A stretch of DNA of 64,000 bases from an uncultured Flavihumibacter sp. (GTDB taxonomy: Bacteria > Bacteroidota > Bacteroidia > Chitinophagales > Chitinophagaceae), in contig CABHOY010000076.1 of the NCBI GenBank assembly GCA_902168105.1, forward strand, positions 1 to 64,000, given 5' to 3'. The position numbers and the translations under genes are program-made. The notes below the pieces were generated by a model. It was not told the origin of the DNA. It saw nothing but the letters and a program-made list of their open reading frames with translations, and ran no database searches. Shown here one piece after another: positions 34,495 through 43,848 of this stretch (its first letter is position 1; each line of letters begins with the position of its first letter).

Positions 34495-36750
34495 TTAGTG
34501 CGTTTCTTCTGTCAGCAATGGGCGGCCAACATTGTTCATCACGCTGTCGAAAGAAGCCTGATTGGTAGGATTATCCAATGCTCCGGCAATGTCGATCTTT
34601 TCACGGGAAGTCAGGTGCCAGCTTAATGCTGCCGCCTTGTCTTCCTTCTGAGGAACATACTGGAAAATGACACGATGGAATTTACCGGGAAAATATCCCT
34701 CGAGGAAAGTCAGTTCATTATCCTGCACAAAATCCTGCATCGCGCTCCAGTGCTGCTGCATGGTGAACAGCGGGTCAAACATCATGTCATTCAGTTTCAT
34801 CGACTGTTTGATAGACTTAATATCGTTCTTGCGGGTATCTCTCACCTGGATAAAAACAACGCCATCCGTATTCTCATTGATCCAATCGCGGAAGGTGTGT
34901 AGAAAACGCATAGACGCCTCCTGCCCGAAGTTATCCCTGATGCCCGCGTCCATTACATCCACGATCGGTGTACTGGGCAGGAATACATTAGGTAACACAT
35001 AAGGGAATGTAGCGCACATCCTGATGGCGCTTGTTATACGCAGATTGCCGGCGTCCTGGTTAGCAAAATACTGGGAGAAATCAACACCATCCACATCGCG
35101 TACGTTTCTCACTTTAGGTGAATATTCCGGCGCACACAAATAACTGACAGGTTGAGGCGAAATGATCAGACGGCGGCCATCAGCATTAATGGTCGCATTC
35201 CAGACCAACATCGGGATCTCCGCTTTCTGCTCCGGCTCTCTGTAGTCGCTAATAGTGCCATCAAGTACATTCCCCGTATTGCTGTTCAGCTGCATTTCAA
35301 AAGCAAATCCCCTGTCCTTTGCATAACGGTTATTGCCGATCTTGAATGAACGGAACGGCGTAATAAAATCATTCACCGCCATGGATGTGAACACACAGTT
35401 CAACAGGTCACGGGAAATACGCTCTGTATACGAGCTGTCCTGCATATTGATAGCCCGGCCATGCTGTTTTTCCATGTACAGTGCCCGGAAATAAGACGCT
35501 CCCATCATCCCGCCCGAAGCACCCGTCATCAGGAAGGTATTATTCATCAATTCACCCTTCATCAGTTTGTCCAGCCGCTGTAATACATTCATACTCCAGG
35601 TAGCGGACCGCAAACCTCCTCCACTGAAATTAATGACGATCATTTTCGGTTTGCCGGGACCTTTATGTTTGGCTTTCCAGTTTTCCAGGATCTTAACCGT
35701 TTGTTGCTTATCCCGTTCCGCACGATCCCAGGTAAAAAATTGCTGCAGCGCCGTTACACTATATTCCGGCCGTTCCTTCCTCGCCTTATAGTCAAGCCCA
35801 TATGCCTTGTTACGATTGTCCAGCAGATCGTTTTCCACCATCCAGTTCAGCGCTGACAACATTACCAGCACCATCGGTATAGCCCAGCTTTGTAACAGGT
35901 ACGCATATGCGCCGGCCACGCCTATCAGGAACGCAAAAAAGATCATCACACTTGCACCTGCAGGAATCCTGAATACCGGATAATCCATCAGGAACGCCAG
36001 GATGACCAGGAAGATAAGTGCACATCCCACCGTGATCATGGCCGCAAAGTGATGCTGTTTCAGTATACTGTCGAGATAATGTTTGTTGTAGTGATCCACA
36101 TTCCTGGCCCGGCGGATCTTCCAGGGAGAATTAAAATAGTTATGCACCGGCAACGCATTCTCATCCTTCTCCTGCGTTGGCTTCAGCACCAGTCGCAGGA
36201 AATTACGGGGATTACCGAACTTCTTTTCCAGCCTGCGGCCGATATTCCTGTCGGCATTGAAAAAATAGAAGAAACTGAAGAAAACGATGAAAAGATATCC
36301 GCAGATAAATCCTTCCGTAAGCAACAATATTTCAGGCACGGAGCTTAACTGCTGATAACGCTGATATTCCCAGCCACGGAAAAGCAGGTTCACCATAAAG
36401 GCTATAGGAAAAATCGAATTGTTCAGGCAGTATTTGAAAAATGGTTGTGCAGTAGTTGCAAGAAATTTAAACCGGCCCGTGTGAAGAATGAATGTGGTAA
36501 TATTCCAGCTCATCACAAACAGGCCTGTCGCCAATCCCAGAATGGATGTACTATAGAAGTTCACGTCGCCCAGATACTCGGGTGCGAGATATAATGCGTC
36601 TCCCCCAAATACTTTGGCGAATTCCCCATTGATAGTGCTGAAAAGTATAGCCCAGAACACCAGCAACACCTGGTACTTGCGAAAATGAAGCAAGAACAGT
36701 TGTATAGGAAAAGAGTAGAAGAGCCTGACCAACAATGATTTCACTTTCAT
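34495..36750 (-). CDS. membrane-bound patatin-like phospholipase
   Basis: The 751-residue protein has an N-terminal membrane region of several helices (roughly residues 1-310) followed by a patatin domain. The catalytic dyad motifs are the glycine-rich oxyanion loop 'INFSGGGLRSATWS', nucleophile Ser412 in 'MTGASGGMMGASYF', and 'DVMDAGIRDNFGQE' with the Asp-x-Gly-like partner. Patatins hydrolyse ester-linked acyl chains of membrane lipids. The unusually long polytopic N-terminus suggests the catalytic part is held at the inner membrane. No neighbour suggests the substrate; the adjacent ctaA gene ends at 36822. Confidence 0.85.
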   Translation of the reverse strand: MKVKSLLVRLFYSFPIQLFLLHFRKYQVLLVFWAILFSTINGEFAKVFGGDALYLAPEYLGDVNFYSTSILGLATGLFVMSWNITTFILHTGRFKFLATTAQPFFKYCLNNSIFPIAFMVNLLFRGWEYQRYQQLSSVPEILLLTEGFICGYLFIVFFSFFYFFNADRNIGRRLEKKFGNPRNFLRLVLKPTQEKDENALPVHNYFNSPWKIRRARNVDHYNKHYLDSILKQHHFAAMITVGCALIFLVILAFLMDYPVFRIPAGASVMIFFAFLIGVAGAYAYLLQSWAIPMVLVMLSALNWMVENDLLDNRNKAYGLDYKARKERPEYSVTALQQFFTWDRAERDKQQTVKILENWKAKHKGPGKPKMIVINFSGGGLRSATWSMNVLQRLDKLMKGELMNNTFLMTGASGGMMGASYFRALYMEKQHGRAINMQDSSYTERISRDLLNCVFTSMAVNDFITPFRSFKIGNNRYAKDRGFAFEMQLNSNTGNVLDGTISDYREPEQKAEIPMLVWNATINADGRRLIISPQPVSYLCAPEYSPKVRNVRDVDGVDFSQYFANQDAGNLRITSAIRMCATFPYVLPNVFLPSTPIVDVMDAGIRDNFGQEASMRFLHTFRDWINENTDGVVFIQVRDTRKNDIKSIKQSMKLNDMMFDPLFTMQQHWSAMQDFVQDNELTFLEGYFPGKFHRVIFQYVPQKEDKAAALSWHLTSREKIDIAGALDNPTNQASFDSVMNNVGRPLLTEETH

Positions 36751-36821
36751 CCGTTACGCTAATTACACTAAACTTACGAAAAAGTTTAACATGTTCTTAG
36801 CCGGATCTTTGATCTACTATA

Positions 36822-37868
36822 CTAAACTGCTTTATTTCTGCTGAGATACAGGGTCCATACCAGGGAGAGCAATAACAACATACCTACGCCCTGGTGTAAT
36901 ATGGCCTGTAGCAATGGGATCTTTACCTGGCTACCCAATAGGGTTAGCACGCCCAGCATTACCTGTAGCAATACCAGCAACAAAGGTAGATAGCGGATAC
37001 GCCGCAGCAGGCTGTACTCTGGCGCTTCGGAAGCTTTCCACCACCAGATAACAATGAGAATGGTGATGAGATAGGCCAGTCCGCGGTGAATGAACTGTAT
37101 GGTAATTGCATTATGCGTTATATCGGTGAGCAGGCTTCCCTGGGTGAACATTGCCGACGGCCACCACATGCCATTGATGTCAGGCCAGGTATTAGCCACC
37201 AGTGCTGCATGTAAACCAGCCATAAAAGCACCGAATATCAGTTGCAGCGTCAATACGCCCAGCAGCCAGAGATTAAGCTTACGCATGCCCGGTGCCTTAA
37301 CGATCTCCCGCTTATCCGTACTTAATTTCAACGCAAACCAGTAAGTGTAGCACAACAGGATCAGCGCTGCAATAAAGTGAACAGCAAGCCGTATGTGGCT
37401 TACATACAGATCTTCCGTATTCAGGCCACTCTGCACCATGAGCCATCCGATAGCTCCCTGCAGGGCTCCCAGAAGGAACAGGATGATCATTGGCTGGACC
37501 ATAGAGCGGTCAATCTTCTTTTTAATGAGAAAGTAAACGAAAGGTACGGCAAATACGACCCCGATAAACCGGGCCCAGTTACGGTGCAGCCATTCCCAGA
37601 AATAAATGGATTTGAAATCAGAGAGTGTGAAATGCCGGTTCACATACTGATACTGAGCGATCTCCTTGTATTTGTCAAAAGCGGCCTGCCAGGCTGCTTC
37701 TGTCATCGGAGGCAGTGCACCCATAATAGGTTTCCACTCAGTAATAGACAGCCCGGAGCCTGTCAGCCTGGTAATTCCCCCCAGTAAAACCTGGACAATA
37801 AGCATTCCCACACCTATATAGAGCCAGATAGCCACCGGCCGCTGCTGTTGTAATCTCGATTTTTCCAT
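36822..37868 (-). CDS. ctaA: heme A synthase, CtaA/COX15 family
   Basis: CtaA oxidises the heme O methyl group to give heme A for cytochrome oxidase. The ATG at 37868 (MEKSRLQQQRP) is preferred over a TTG at 37880 that would lie inside the -7 box. The 348-residue protein has eight predicted membrane helices in two homologous halves, with the heme/catalytic His in 'GGITRLTGSGLSITEW', 'FWEWLHRNWARF', 'HIRLAVHF', 'IQFIHRGLAYL' and 'ILHQGVG'. The length favours the fused COX15-like form. No other cytochrome oxidase gene is in the window. Confidence 0.93.
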   Translation of the reverse strand: MEKSRLQQQRPVAIWLYIGVGMLIVQVLLGGITRLTGSGLSITEWKPIMGALPPMTEAAWQAAFDKYKEIAQYQYVNRHFTLSDFKSIYFWEWLHRNWARFIGVVFAVPFVYFLIKKKIDRSMVQPMIILFLLGALQGAIGWLMVQSGLNTEDLYVSHIRLAVHFIAALILLCYTYWFALKLSTDKREIVKAPGMRKLNLWLLGVLTLQLIFGAFMAGLHAALVANTWPDINGMWWPSAMFTQGSLLTDITHNAITIQFIHRGLAYLITILIVIWWWKASEAPEYSLLRRIRYLPLLLVLLQVMLGVLTLLGSQVKIPLLQAILHQGVGMLLLLSLVWTLYLSRNKAV

Positions 37869-37877
37869 AAACGCCAG

Positions 37878-37885
37878 CAAAGTTA
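37878..37885 (-). promoter_or_regulatory. -7 box for ctaA
   Basis: On the minus strand TAACTTTG ends 9 nt before the ATG at 37868, so the transcript leader should be only a few bases. Confidence 0.5.
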
Positions 37886-38065
37886 GGTATCAATTAACAA
37901 TTAAGAATGACATTCGTCATCTCCCCTTCCCATTTTCATAATCCTATCTTAACCTACACGTAACTTTCCGTTAATGTATCCCATCGATCTTTGCGGCGAT
38001 TTAAGGAACCATGTATTAGCTAATACAAATAGACAACATCATCTAACAAAAAAAATCATTTTTGT

Positions 38066-38494
38066 ATGAAACGTACAGCGTTTTTATTAGCCGCTATACT
38101 CATTAACATATCTTTTGCGAACGCACAGGAATCTACCTATGCATACAATAATATCAAAGTAAGCACGGTAGCGGACAATGATGAAACCCCATCTCCGGTA
38201 ACGGCGTTTAAACTCAAAGTCGCGCAGCTTGATCCTGAAGCGCTTGTGTTTAAGATCACCGTTGAAAATCCCGGCATCGAAAGAGTAACCCTGAGTATTA
38301 AGGATGCAAACAATTACACCCTGCACCAGGAATCACTGCCTGTTACCATGCTGTATGTGGCAAAATTCAACATGCAGGAATTACAGGATGGCGCCTATAC
38401 CTTTGAGATAAGAAGAGGCAGGAACAGATTAGCAGAAAAGATCGTGAACATCAGAACGGAAACAAGCATCAACAGAACAGTATCAGTACAATAA
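38066..38494 (+). CDS. small secreted protein, Ig-like beta fold
   Basis: The 142-residue protein has a signal peptide (MKRTAFLLAAILINISFANA, then QE). The rest is predicted all-beta: 'ALVFKITVENPGIERVTLSI', 'NNYTLHQESLPV', 'YVAKFNMQELQDGAYTFEI' and 'RRGRNRLAEKIVNI' resemble the C-terminal sorting-type or Ig-like domains used by Bacteroidota exoproteins, but it is too short to be more than one domain. No enzyme motif. It lies upstream of, and convergent with, the glycosidase/beta-lactamase fusion gene. Function unknown. Confidence 0.65.
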   Translation: MKRTAFLLAAILINISFANAQESTYAYNNIKVSTVADNDETPSPVTAFKLKVAQLDPEALVFKITVENPGIERVTLSIKDANNYTLHQESLPVTMLYVAKFNMQELQDGAYTFEIRRGRNRLAEKIVNIRTETSINRTVSVQ

Positions 38495-38524
38495 CATCCG
38501 TACAAAAAGATATTGCTACCATAA

Positions 38525-38575
38525 AAAAATAGTGCCAGATGAATGGCCGCAATGGCATACTTCACCTGGCACTAT
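38525..38575 (-). terminator. hairpin after the fusion glycosidase gene
   Basis: ATAGTGCCAG (38529-38538) pairs with CTGGCACTAT (38566-38575), extended by TGAA/TTCA. On the minus strand a T-run follows; it may also serve the convergent small gene. Confidence 0.75.
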
Positions 38576-38598
38576 TGCCTATTTCTCCCTGATTATAC

Positions 38599-41500
38599 CT
38601 ATTTCTTGCCCATTGCTTCGTACAGCACTTCCATTATATTCTCCCTCACATGCATTGTCATGAGCTTTTTGTTATTGCCACCGGCCGGGCATACACGATT
38701 ACTGAGGAAAATGTACACCAGCTGTGACTGTGGATCTACCCATATACAAGTCCCTGTAAAACCGGTATGACCATATGTCCGTGGCGACGCGCTCTTAGCC
38801 GGATACGCTTCTCCATGTTTGCCATTATCTTTTTCCGGCTTATCGAACCCAAGTCCGCGGCGGCTCAATGAGCTGTTATAGCCCGTGAACAATTCCAGCG
38901 TCTCCGCTTTGATATATTCCTTTCCATCGTATTTACCTCCGTTCAGTAACATCTGCAGGAGAATAGCCAGGTCTTCCGCATTGGAGAACAGACCGGCATG
39001 TCCCGCTACGCCACCAAACATTGCTGCTCCCGGATCATGAACATCCCCTCGGATCCATTGACGGCGGAAGATGGGTTCACTTTCCGTTGGCGCCAGTTGC
39101 GATAACTGGAAACGCTCTCTGGGACGGAACCCTGTATTGGCCATGCCCAGCGGTTCATAAAATGTTTCCCGTACATAACGGTTCAGTTTTTTTCCGGTAA
39201 GCTGTTCTACTATTTCTCCCAGGAAGATATAGTCATTGTCACTATACACATACCCCTGCTGTGGTTTCAGGTTACTTTCCAGGATACGGCGATGCATTGT
39301 ATCCACATAGTCACGTCTCATATACATACGTTCCGCCACCCTGACAGAAAACATAGAATCCGGATAGGCATGGAACAATGCTGTATCCGCGAGACCTTTT
39401 GCATCTACCACTTCTTTATAGAATGGGATAAACGCTACTAATCCGGCCTGGTGCAGCAGCACGTCACGAATGCGCAGACCCGCCTTGTCAGAACCTTTCA
39501 CCCATGGCAGGTAATCGCCCACTGTAGCGTCCAGACTGAGTTTCCCTTCGTCGTACAAACGCATCACAGAAATTGTGGTAGCACAGATCTTAGTTACAGA
39601 TGCGAGGTCGTATACGGCGTTGGTGGTAACTGGTTCCCGCGTGCTGTAATCGAAGTGACCAAAAGTTTTATCGTAAACGATCTTCCCGTCTTTCATTGCC
39701 ACTATTTCACAACCCGGAGCTGCGCCTTTGGCGATCATTTCTTTCGCCAGTATATCTATCTTCTGCAATACCTGGCTGCTCATACCCACTGTTTCGGGTT
39801 TTACATGCTGCAGTTCAGTTTTCACCACCGGCGGAGGCGGCGCCTGCACGATACCGGTACCATATGGGAAGTTCGCACATACAGTTACGGGCAGTTTGCC
39901 TTTTGCCGCCTGCTGACCGAATAAAATAGCTGCTGCAGTGCGTTGCGTAATATCATCGTCCTCATAAGCTGCAATGATGGTGGGGGCATCACAGAAATAC
40001 TGGATAGCATAAGGATTTCCAAATACTACCGTAGCCGAAGGCATTTCCTGCTGCAGCTGCTGAATAAGCAGTCGCTCGGAACTTGTGATACCAAAATTGT
40101 TAGCCGGACGGCGGGAATAATTATGCAGGCTGATGATGACTGCCTGATAATCCCGCTTCAAACGTTCAACTACCTGTCCTACCTGTGCTTCCGACTGACG
40201 GGCCGTGAAGATGAAGGGGCTTACGTCCGGGCGGATAGCTTTGATAGTTTGTAAGAACGCATTATTTACATCCGCACCCACTGCAATTACAGCCACCTTC
40301 CCAGGCGTATGTTGAGTGAAGGGAATAAGATTGTTATCATTTTTCAACAGGGTGATAGCATGCTGACCTATACTTTTGGTCAAAGAATCTGTAGCCGCAT
40401 TCAGATCACTGGTCAGGTTATTCACATCTACGAACTGCGGTTTGTTCAACCCCAGTTTATATTTAGCCAGCAGGACCTTTTTCACTCGCTGGTTCACTTC
40501 GTCCCAGGAGATCTGTCCCCTTCTGATAGCGCGTTTAATGGCATCTACACTGCCGGAAGCGGTGGATGGCAGCATCATCATGTCATTTCCTGCCAGTAAT
40601 GACTGGGCGGCTTCTTCCCCACCAGTATAAAACTTGGCTATTCCCTTCATTTCCAGCGCATCTGTGATGACGATACCCTTATATCCTAGCTCCCCTTTCA
40701 GGAAGTCAGTAATAGCTTTACGTGAAATGGAAGTGGGGGTATTTGGCGTACTGTCGAGGGCAGGAATATAGAGATGCGCCATCATGATACTCTGAACACC
40801 GGCCTCTATGGCACGGCGGAAGGGGTACAACTCCAGCGAGTCAAGTTCCGCCCTGCTTTTACGGATCACCGGCATATCCAGGTGAGAGTCCACATCCGTG
40901 TCTCCATGACCGGGAAAGTGTTTGGCGACCGCCATTATGTTCTGGTCCTGCATCCCTTTGATGATCTGCACACCCAGGCGGGCAACCTGGAATTTATCCT
41001 GTCCCAGTGAGCGGTCATTGATCACCGGATTGTTAGGATTGTTATTCACATCCATATCGGGTGCATAGTCCACATGAATGCCCAGGCGGCGGCACTGCAT
41101 TGCCAGCACCTGTCCGTACCTGTAGGCCAGTGTGCTGTCCTGCATGGCGCCCAGCATCAGCTGGCGTGGCAGGGGTGTTACGCTGTCCAGGCGCATACCC
41201 AGGCCCCATTCCCCATCTATGGCGATCATCAGCGGGGTTTTGGAGATAGATTGATAGTAATTAGTGAGATTGGCTTGTCGTACCGGCCCTCCCTGGAAGA
41301 AGATGAGGCCACCGACCTTGTTATTCTTGATATCTTTTAAGACTTTTCTAATATGATCTTCGCCGAGGTTGGAATGCGCCCTGATCATGATCAGCTGGGC
41401 GATGCGCTCCTCGTCGTTGAGAGATTCGAAGACACTATCTACCCATCGGGCAGCGGCCCCATCATCCTGCATCAATTTCCTCGGTTTGCCACTTTTCACT

Positions 41501-41634
41501 TCCTTTTGCGCATGTTGCTTTGGCTGCCCGGGTCCTGATCCGGGTCTTTTTCCGCCCGCGGCGGATCCCCTGGGCATACTGCCCCCTAAACATAAACAGG
41601 AGAGACCTAAAATCATTAATTGCTTCATCATCAT
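38599..41634 (-). CDS. GH3 beta-N-acetylglucosaminidase fused to a class C beta-lactamase-like serine hydrolase
   Basis: The 1011-residue secreted protein joins two enzymes. Residues ~60-430 are a NagZ-type family-3 glycosidase with KHFPGHGDTDVDSH (238-251) and 'ITDALEMKGIAKF' carrying the Asp nucleophile; a GH3 C-terminal domain follows to ~620. Residues ~640-1011 are a penicillin-recognising serine hydrolase with SxxK (Ser679, Lys682), Y-x-[N/D] at Tyr797 and a KTG-equivalent His956-Thr-Gly. NagZ releases N-acetylglucosamine from peptidoglycan fragments; the second domain may cut the peptide stem or an ester. Such fusions are known in Bacteroidota. The N-terminus MMMKQLMILGLSCLCLGG is signal-like. 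Confidence 0.9.
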   Translation of the reverse strand: MMMKQLMILGLSCLCLGGSMPRGSAAGGKRPGSGPGQPKQHAQKEVKSGKPRKLMQDDGAAARWVDSVFESLNDEERIAQLIMIRAHSNLGEDHIRKVLKDIKNNKVGGLIFFQGGPVRQANLTNYYQSISKTPLMIAIDGEWGLGMRLDSVTPLPRQLMLGAMQDSTLAYRYGQVLAMQCRRLGIHVDYAPDMDVNNNPNNPVINDRSLGQDKFQVARLGVQIIKGMQDQNIMAVAKHFPGHGDTDVDSHLDMPVIRKSRAELDSLELYPFRRAIEAGVQSIMMAHLYIPALDSTPNTPTSISRKAITDFLKGELGYKGIVITDALEMKGIAKFYTGGEEAAQSLLAGNDMMMLPSTASGSVDAIKRAIRRGQISWDEVNQRVKKVLLAKYKLGLNKPQFVDVNNLTSDLNAATDSLTKSIGQHAITLLKNDNNLIPFTQHTPGKVAVIAVGADVNNAFLQTIKAIRPDVSPFIFTARQSEAQVGQVVERLKRDYQAVIISLHNYSRRPANNFGITSSERLLIQQLQQEMPSATVVFGNPYAIQYFCDAPTIIAAYEDDDITQRTAAAILFGQQAAKGKLPVTVCANFPYGTGIVQAPPPPVVKTELQHVKPETVGMSSQVLQKIDILAKEMIAKGAAPGCEIVAMKDGKIVYDKTFGHFDYSTREPVTTNAVYDLASVTKICATTISVMRLYDEGKLSLDATVGDYLPWVKGSDKAGLRIRDVLLHQAGLVAFIPFYKEVVDAKGLADTALFHAYPDSMFSVRVAERMYMRRDYVDTMHRRILESNLKPQQGYVYSDNDYIFLGEIVEQLTGKKLNRYVRETFYEPLGMANTGFRPRERFQLSQLAPTESEPIFRRQWIRGDVHDPGAAMFGGVAGHAGLFSNAEDLAILLQMLLNGGKYDGKEYIKAETLELFTGYNSSLSRRGLGFDKPEKDNGKHGEAYPAKSASPRTYGHTGFTGTCIWVDPQSQLVYIFLSNRVCPAGGNNKKLMTMHVRENIMEVLYEAMGKK

Positions 41635-42005
41635 CGACTAAACTTACAAATTATTACTCCATAGTACATAGCTCCGGACTACGGATGTGAACATTTTTAT
41701 GTTTAAACAGCTATATTTTTTTACATGACAATTTCAACTACGGATATGTTACGGCAGTAGAATTGTTTATATTTACGTTAACCTGTGATATGATTTATTA
41801 AAATAATGCCTGTAAAGTCGACGCGTTGACCACCTTACATCAACAGTGAACTTCTTAAAAATAATCCATTATTTACAGCAAATCATTGAAACATATCTAG
41901 TATATTTCTTAAATATTTTACATTATTCAAGCAATTGCAATTTTAGTTACCAATACATTCAATTGTTTGCTATATTTGCAATCTTGCTAAAGTCTTTTTA
42001 AACAC
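41635..42005. other. 371-nt AT-rich intergenic region upstream of adk
   Basis: This divergent gap is very AT-rich. It contains the adk -7 box (41971-41978) and a near-duplicate 12-mer, ACTACGGATGTG at 41678-41689 and ACTACGGATATG at 41737-41748. No coding sequence or RNA gene is recognised. Confidence 0.5.
41971..41978 (+). promoter_or_regulatory. -7 box for adk
   Basis: TATATTTG matches TAnnTTTG, 27 nt before the adk ATG. The -33 element is weak. Confidence 0.5.
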
Positions 42006-42596
42006 ATGGTCAATATCATTTTATTTGGCCCTCCCGGTAGCGGAAAGGGCACTCAGAGTGCTAACCTGATTAATAAATTTGGACTCATCCACCTGTCCAC
42101 CGGCGATCTATTGCGCAGTGAGATCGAAGCCAAAACACCATTAGGCCTCGAAGCCAAAAAGGTGATGGACCAGGGTATACTGGTACCGGATGAAGTGGTG
42201 ATCGGCATGATCAGCTCCAAACTGGATGCCAACCCGGATGCAAGAGGTTTTATTTTCGATGGGTTCCCACGTACTACCGCACAGGCAGAAGCACTGGATA
42301 AATTACTGTCCCTGAAGAAAACTGCTATTTCTAACGTGCTGGCGCTGGAAGTACCTGAGGATGAACTGATCTCCCGTTTGCTGCACAGAGGGACCACCTC
42401 CGGCCGTACAGATGATGCCAACGAAGATGTTATCCGTGCCCGTATTGTGGAATATCACAATAAGACCGCACCTGTCGCCGACCACTATGCCAAATACGGT
42501 AAGTTCAAAAAGATCAAGGGAGAAGGCTCCGTTGAAGAAATTTTTGAGCGCCTGAGCAAAGAGATCGAAAGCCTGCTGGTAGAGGAAAAAGTATAA
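42006..42596 (+). CDS. adk: adenylate kinase
   Basis: Adenylate kinase balances ATP, ADP and AMP. The 196-residue protein has the P-loop GPPGSGKGTQ (8-17), the AMP-binding 'HLSTGDLLRSEI', 'FIFDGFPRTTAQAEAL' and 'LHRGTTSGRTDDANEDVIRA', which is a short LID without zinc cysteines. The length is in the short bacterial class. It is followed by a long hairpin and then obgE on the same strand. The AMP and ATP site residues look intact. Confidence 0.97.
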   Translation: MVNIILFGPPGSGKGTQSANLINKFGLIHLSTGDLLRSEIEAKTPLGLEAKKVMDQGILVPDEVVIGMISSKLDANPDARGFIFDGFPRTTAQAEALDKLLSLKKTAISNVLALEVPEDELISRLLHRGTTSGRTDDANEDVIRARIVEYHNKTAPVADHYAKYGKFKKIKGEGSVEEIFERLSKEIESLLVEEKV

Positions 42597-42617
42597 TTTC
42601 CCACTCTTACATATTTC

Positions 42618-42700
42618 AAACGCAAAGATTGTAAGTAAGCATTTTAGCGCGTTATGCGTAGTTAAAATGGCTGAACTTAACGATCTTTGCGTTTTTATAT
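42618..42700 (+). terminator. long imperfect hairpin between adk and obgE
   Basis: AAACGCAAAGAT (left arm within 42618-42635) pairs with ATCTTTGCGTTT (right arm within 42676-42694), and the outer arms continue as GTAAG/CTTAAC with a bulge. Inside, GCATTTTA/TAAAATGGC and CGC-GTTAT-GCG add further stems, so nearly the whole 77-nt stretch folds. A T-run (TTTTTAT) follows. Probably the adk terminator, possibly a structured RNA. Confidence 0.6.
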
Positions 42701-42751
42701 TTAACGCTCCCCTCTTTTGGGGGTGTTAATATTAAGCATAAATCAAATACT

Positions 42752-43762
42752 TTGGAAAGAGGCAACTTTGTTGATTTCATAAGAATCTTCGTTAAATCCG
42801 GTAAGGGAGGGGCAGGTAGTGCACACTTCATGCGTACTAAATATAACCCGGAAGCAGGCCCTGACGGCGGTGACGGCGGACGTGGCGGGCATATCATCCT
42901 GAAAGGGAATTCCCAGCTATGGACCCTCCTGCACCTTCGCTGGTATAAGAACGTTGTGGCGGAAGATGGCGGTAACGGTCGTGACAATAACAGTACAGGC
43001 CGTAACGGGGATGATGTCATCATTGAAGTACCACTGGGTACCCAGGCATTTAACGAGGAAACCGGTGAAATGGAGGTTGAGATCCTGCACGACGGAGAAG
43101 AAGTGATCTGGATACCAGGTGGACAAGGTGGACGTGGAAATAACTTTTTCAGATCTGCTACTAACCAGGCCCCTGATTACGCCCAACCAGGTATGCCGGC
43201 CATAGAAGGCTGGAAAGCACTGGAACTGAAAATGCTGGCTGATGTAGGGCTGGTAGGATTCCCGAATGCGGGAAAGTCGACCCTGCTGTCAACCATTACT
43301 GCTGCAAGGCCTAAAATAGCCGATTACGCGTTTACCACCCTGACCCCTAACCTGGGTATGGTGCCTTACCGTAATGACCGCTCATTTGCCATTGCCGACC
43401 TTCCGGGGATCATCGAAGGAGCCCATGAAGGAAAAGGTCTTGGACACCGTTTCTTACGTCATATTGAAAGGAATTCCGTTCTCCTGTTCCTGATCCCGGC
43501 AGACAGCCAGGACCATCGGAAAGATTTCGACATCCTTCTGAACGAACTGGAGCAATACAATCCTGAATTGCTGGATAAACAATTCCTGCTGGCCATCAGT
43601 AAGAGCGACATGCTGGACGATGAGCTGAAAGAAGCGATCGCTGCAGAACTGCCGCCTAATATACCACATGTGTTCATCTCTTCAGTGACCCAGCAAGGGC
43701 TGTCAGAACTGAAAGACATGTTGTGGCAGGCACTGAACAGTAATACAGAAGGTAAAAATTAA
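42752..43762 (+). CDS. obgE: Obg-family GTPase, ribosome assembly
   Basis: ObgE/CgtA binds the 50S subunit and controls its maturation. The start is TTG at 42752; the same frame has a TAA just upstream and no ATG fits. Residues 1-160 are the glycine-rich Obg fold ('[16 protein letters not shown]', '[15 protein letters not shown]', '[13 protein letters not shown]'), followed by the G domain: Walker [10 protein letters not shown] (169-177), '[16 protein letters not shown]', G4 'ISKSDM'. The C-terminal OCT domain of longer Obg proteins is missing, as in other Bacteroidota. Length 336. Confidence 0.95.
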   Translation: MERGNFVDFIRIFVKSGKGGAGSAHFMRTKYNPEAGPDGGDGGRGGHIILKGNSQLWTLLHLRWYKNVVAEDGGNGRDNNSTGRNGDDVIIEVPLGTQAFNEETGEMEVEILHDGEEVIWIPGGQGGRGNNFFRSATNQAPDYAQPGMPAIEGWKALELKMLADVGLVGFPNAGKSTLLSTITAARPKIADYAFTTLTPNLGMVPYRNDRSFAIADLPGIIEGAHEGKGLGHRFLRHIERNSVLLFLIPADSQDHRKDFDILLNELEQYNPELLDKQFLLAISKSDMLDDELKEAIAAELPPNIPHVFISSVTQQGLSELKDMLWQALNSNTEGKN

Positions 43763-43812
43763 AAAAAGGACCCGGAGTTGAACAGACGATTGTCACATTC
43801 AGCTCCGGGTCC
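43761..43812. terminator. bidirectional terminator between obgE and the collagen-like gene
   Basis: GGACCCGGAG (43768-43777) pairs perfectly with CTCCGGGTCC (43803-43812), with inner TGAA/TTCA. A run of seven T follows on the minus strand. Confidence 0.8.
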
Positions 43813-43848
43813 CTCATATATCGTTTAGGACGTTCCGTTAGGACACGA

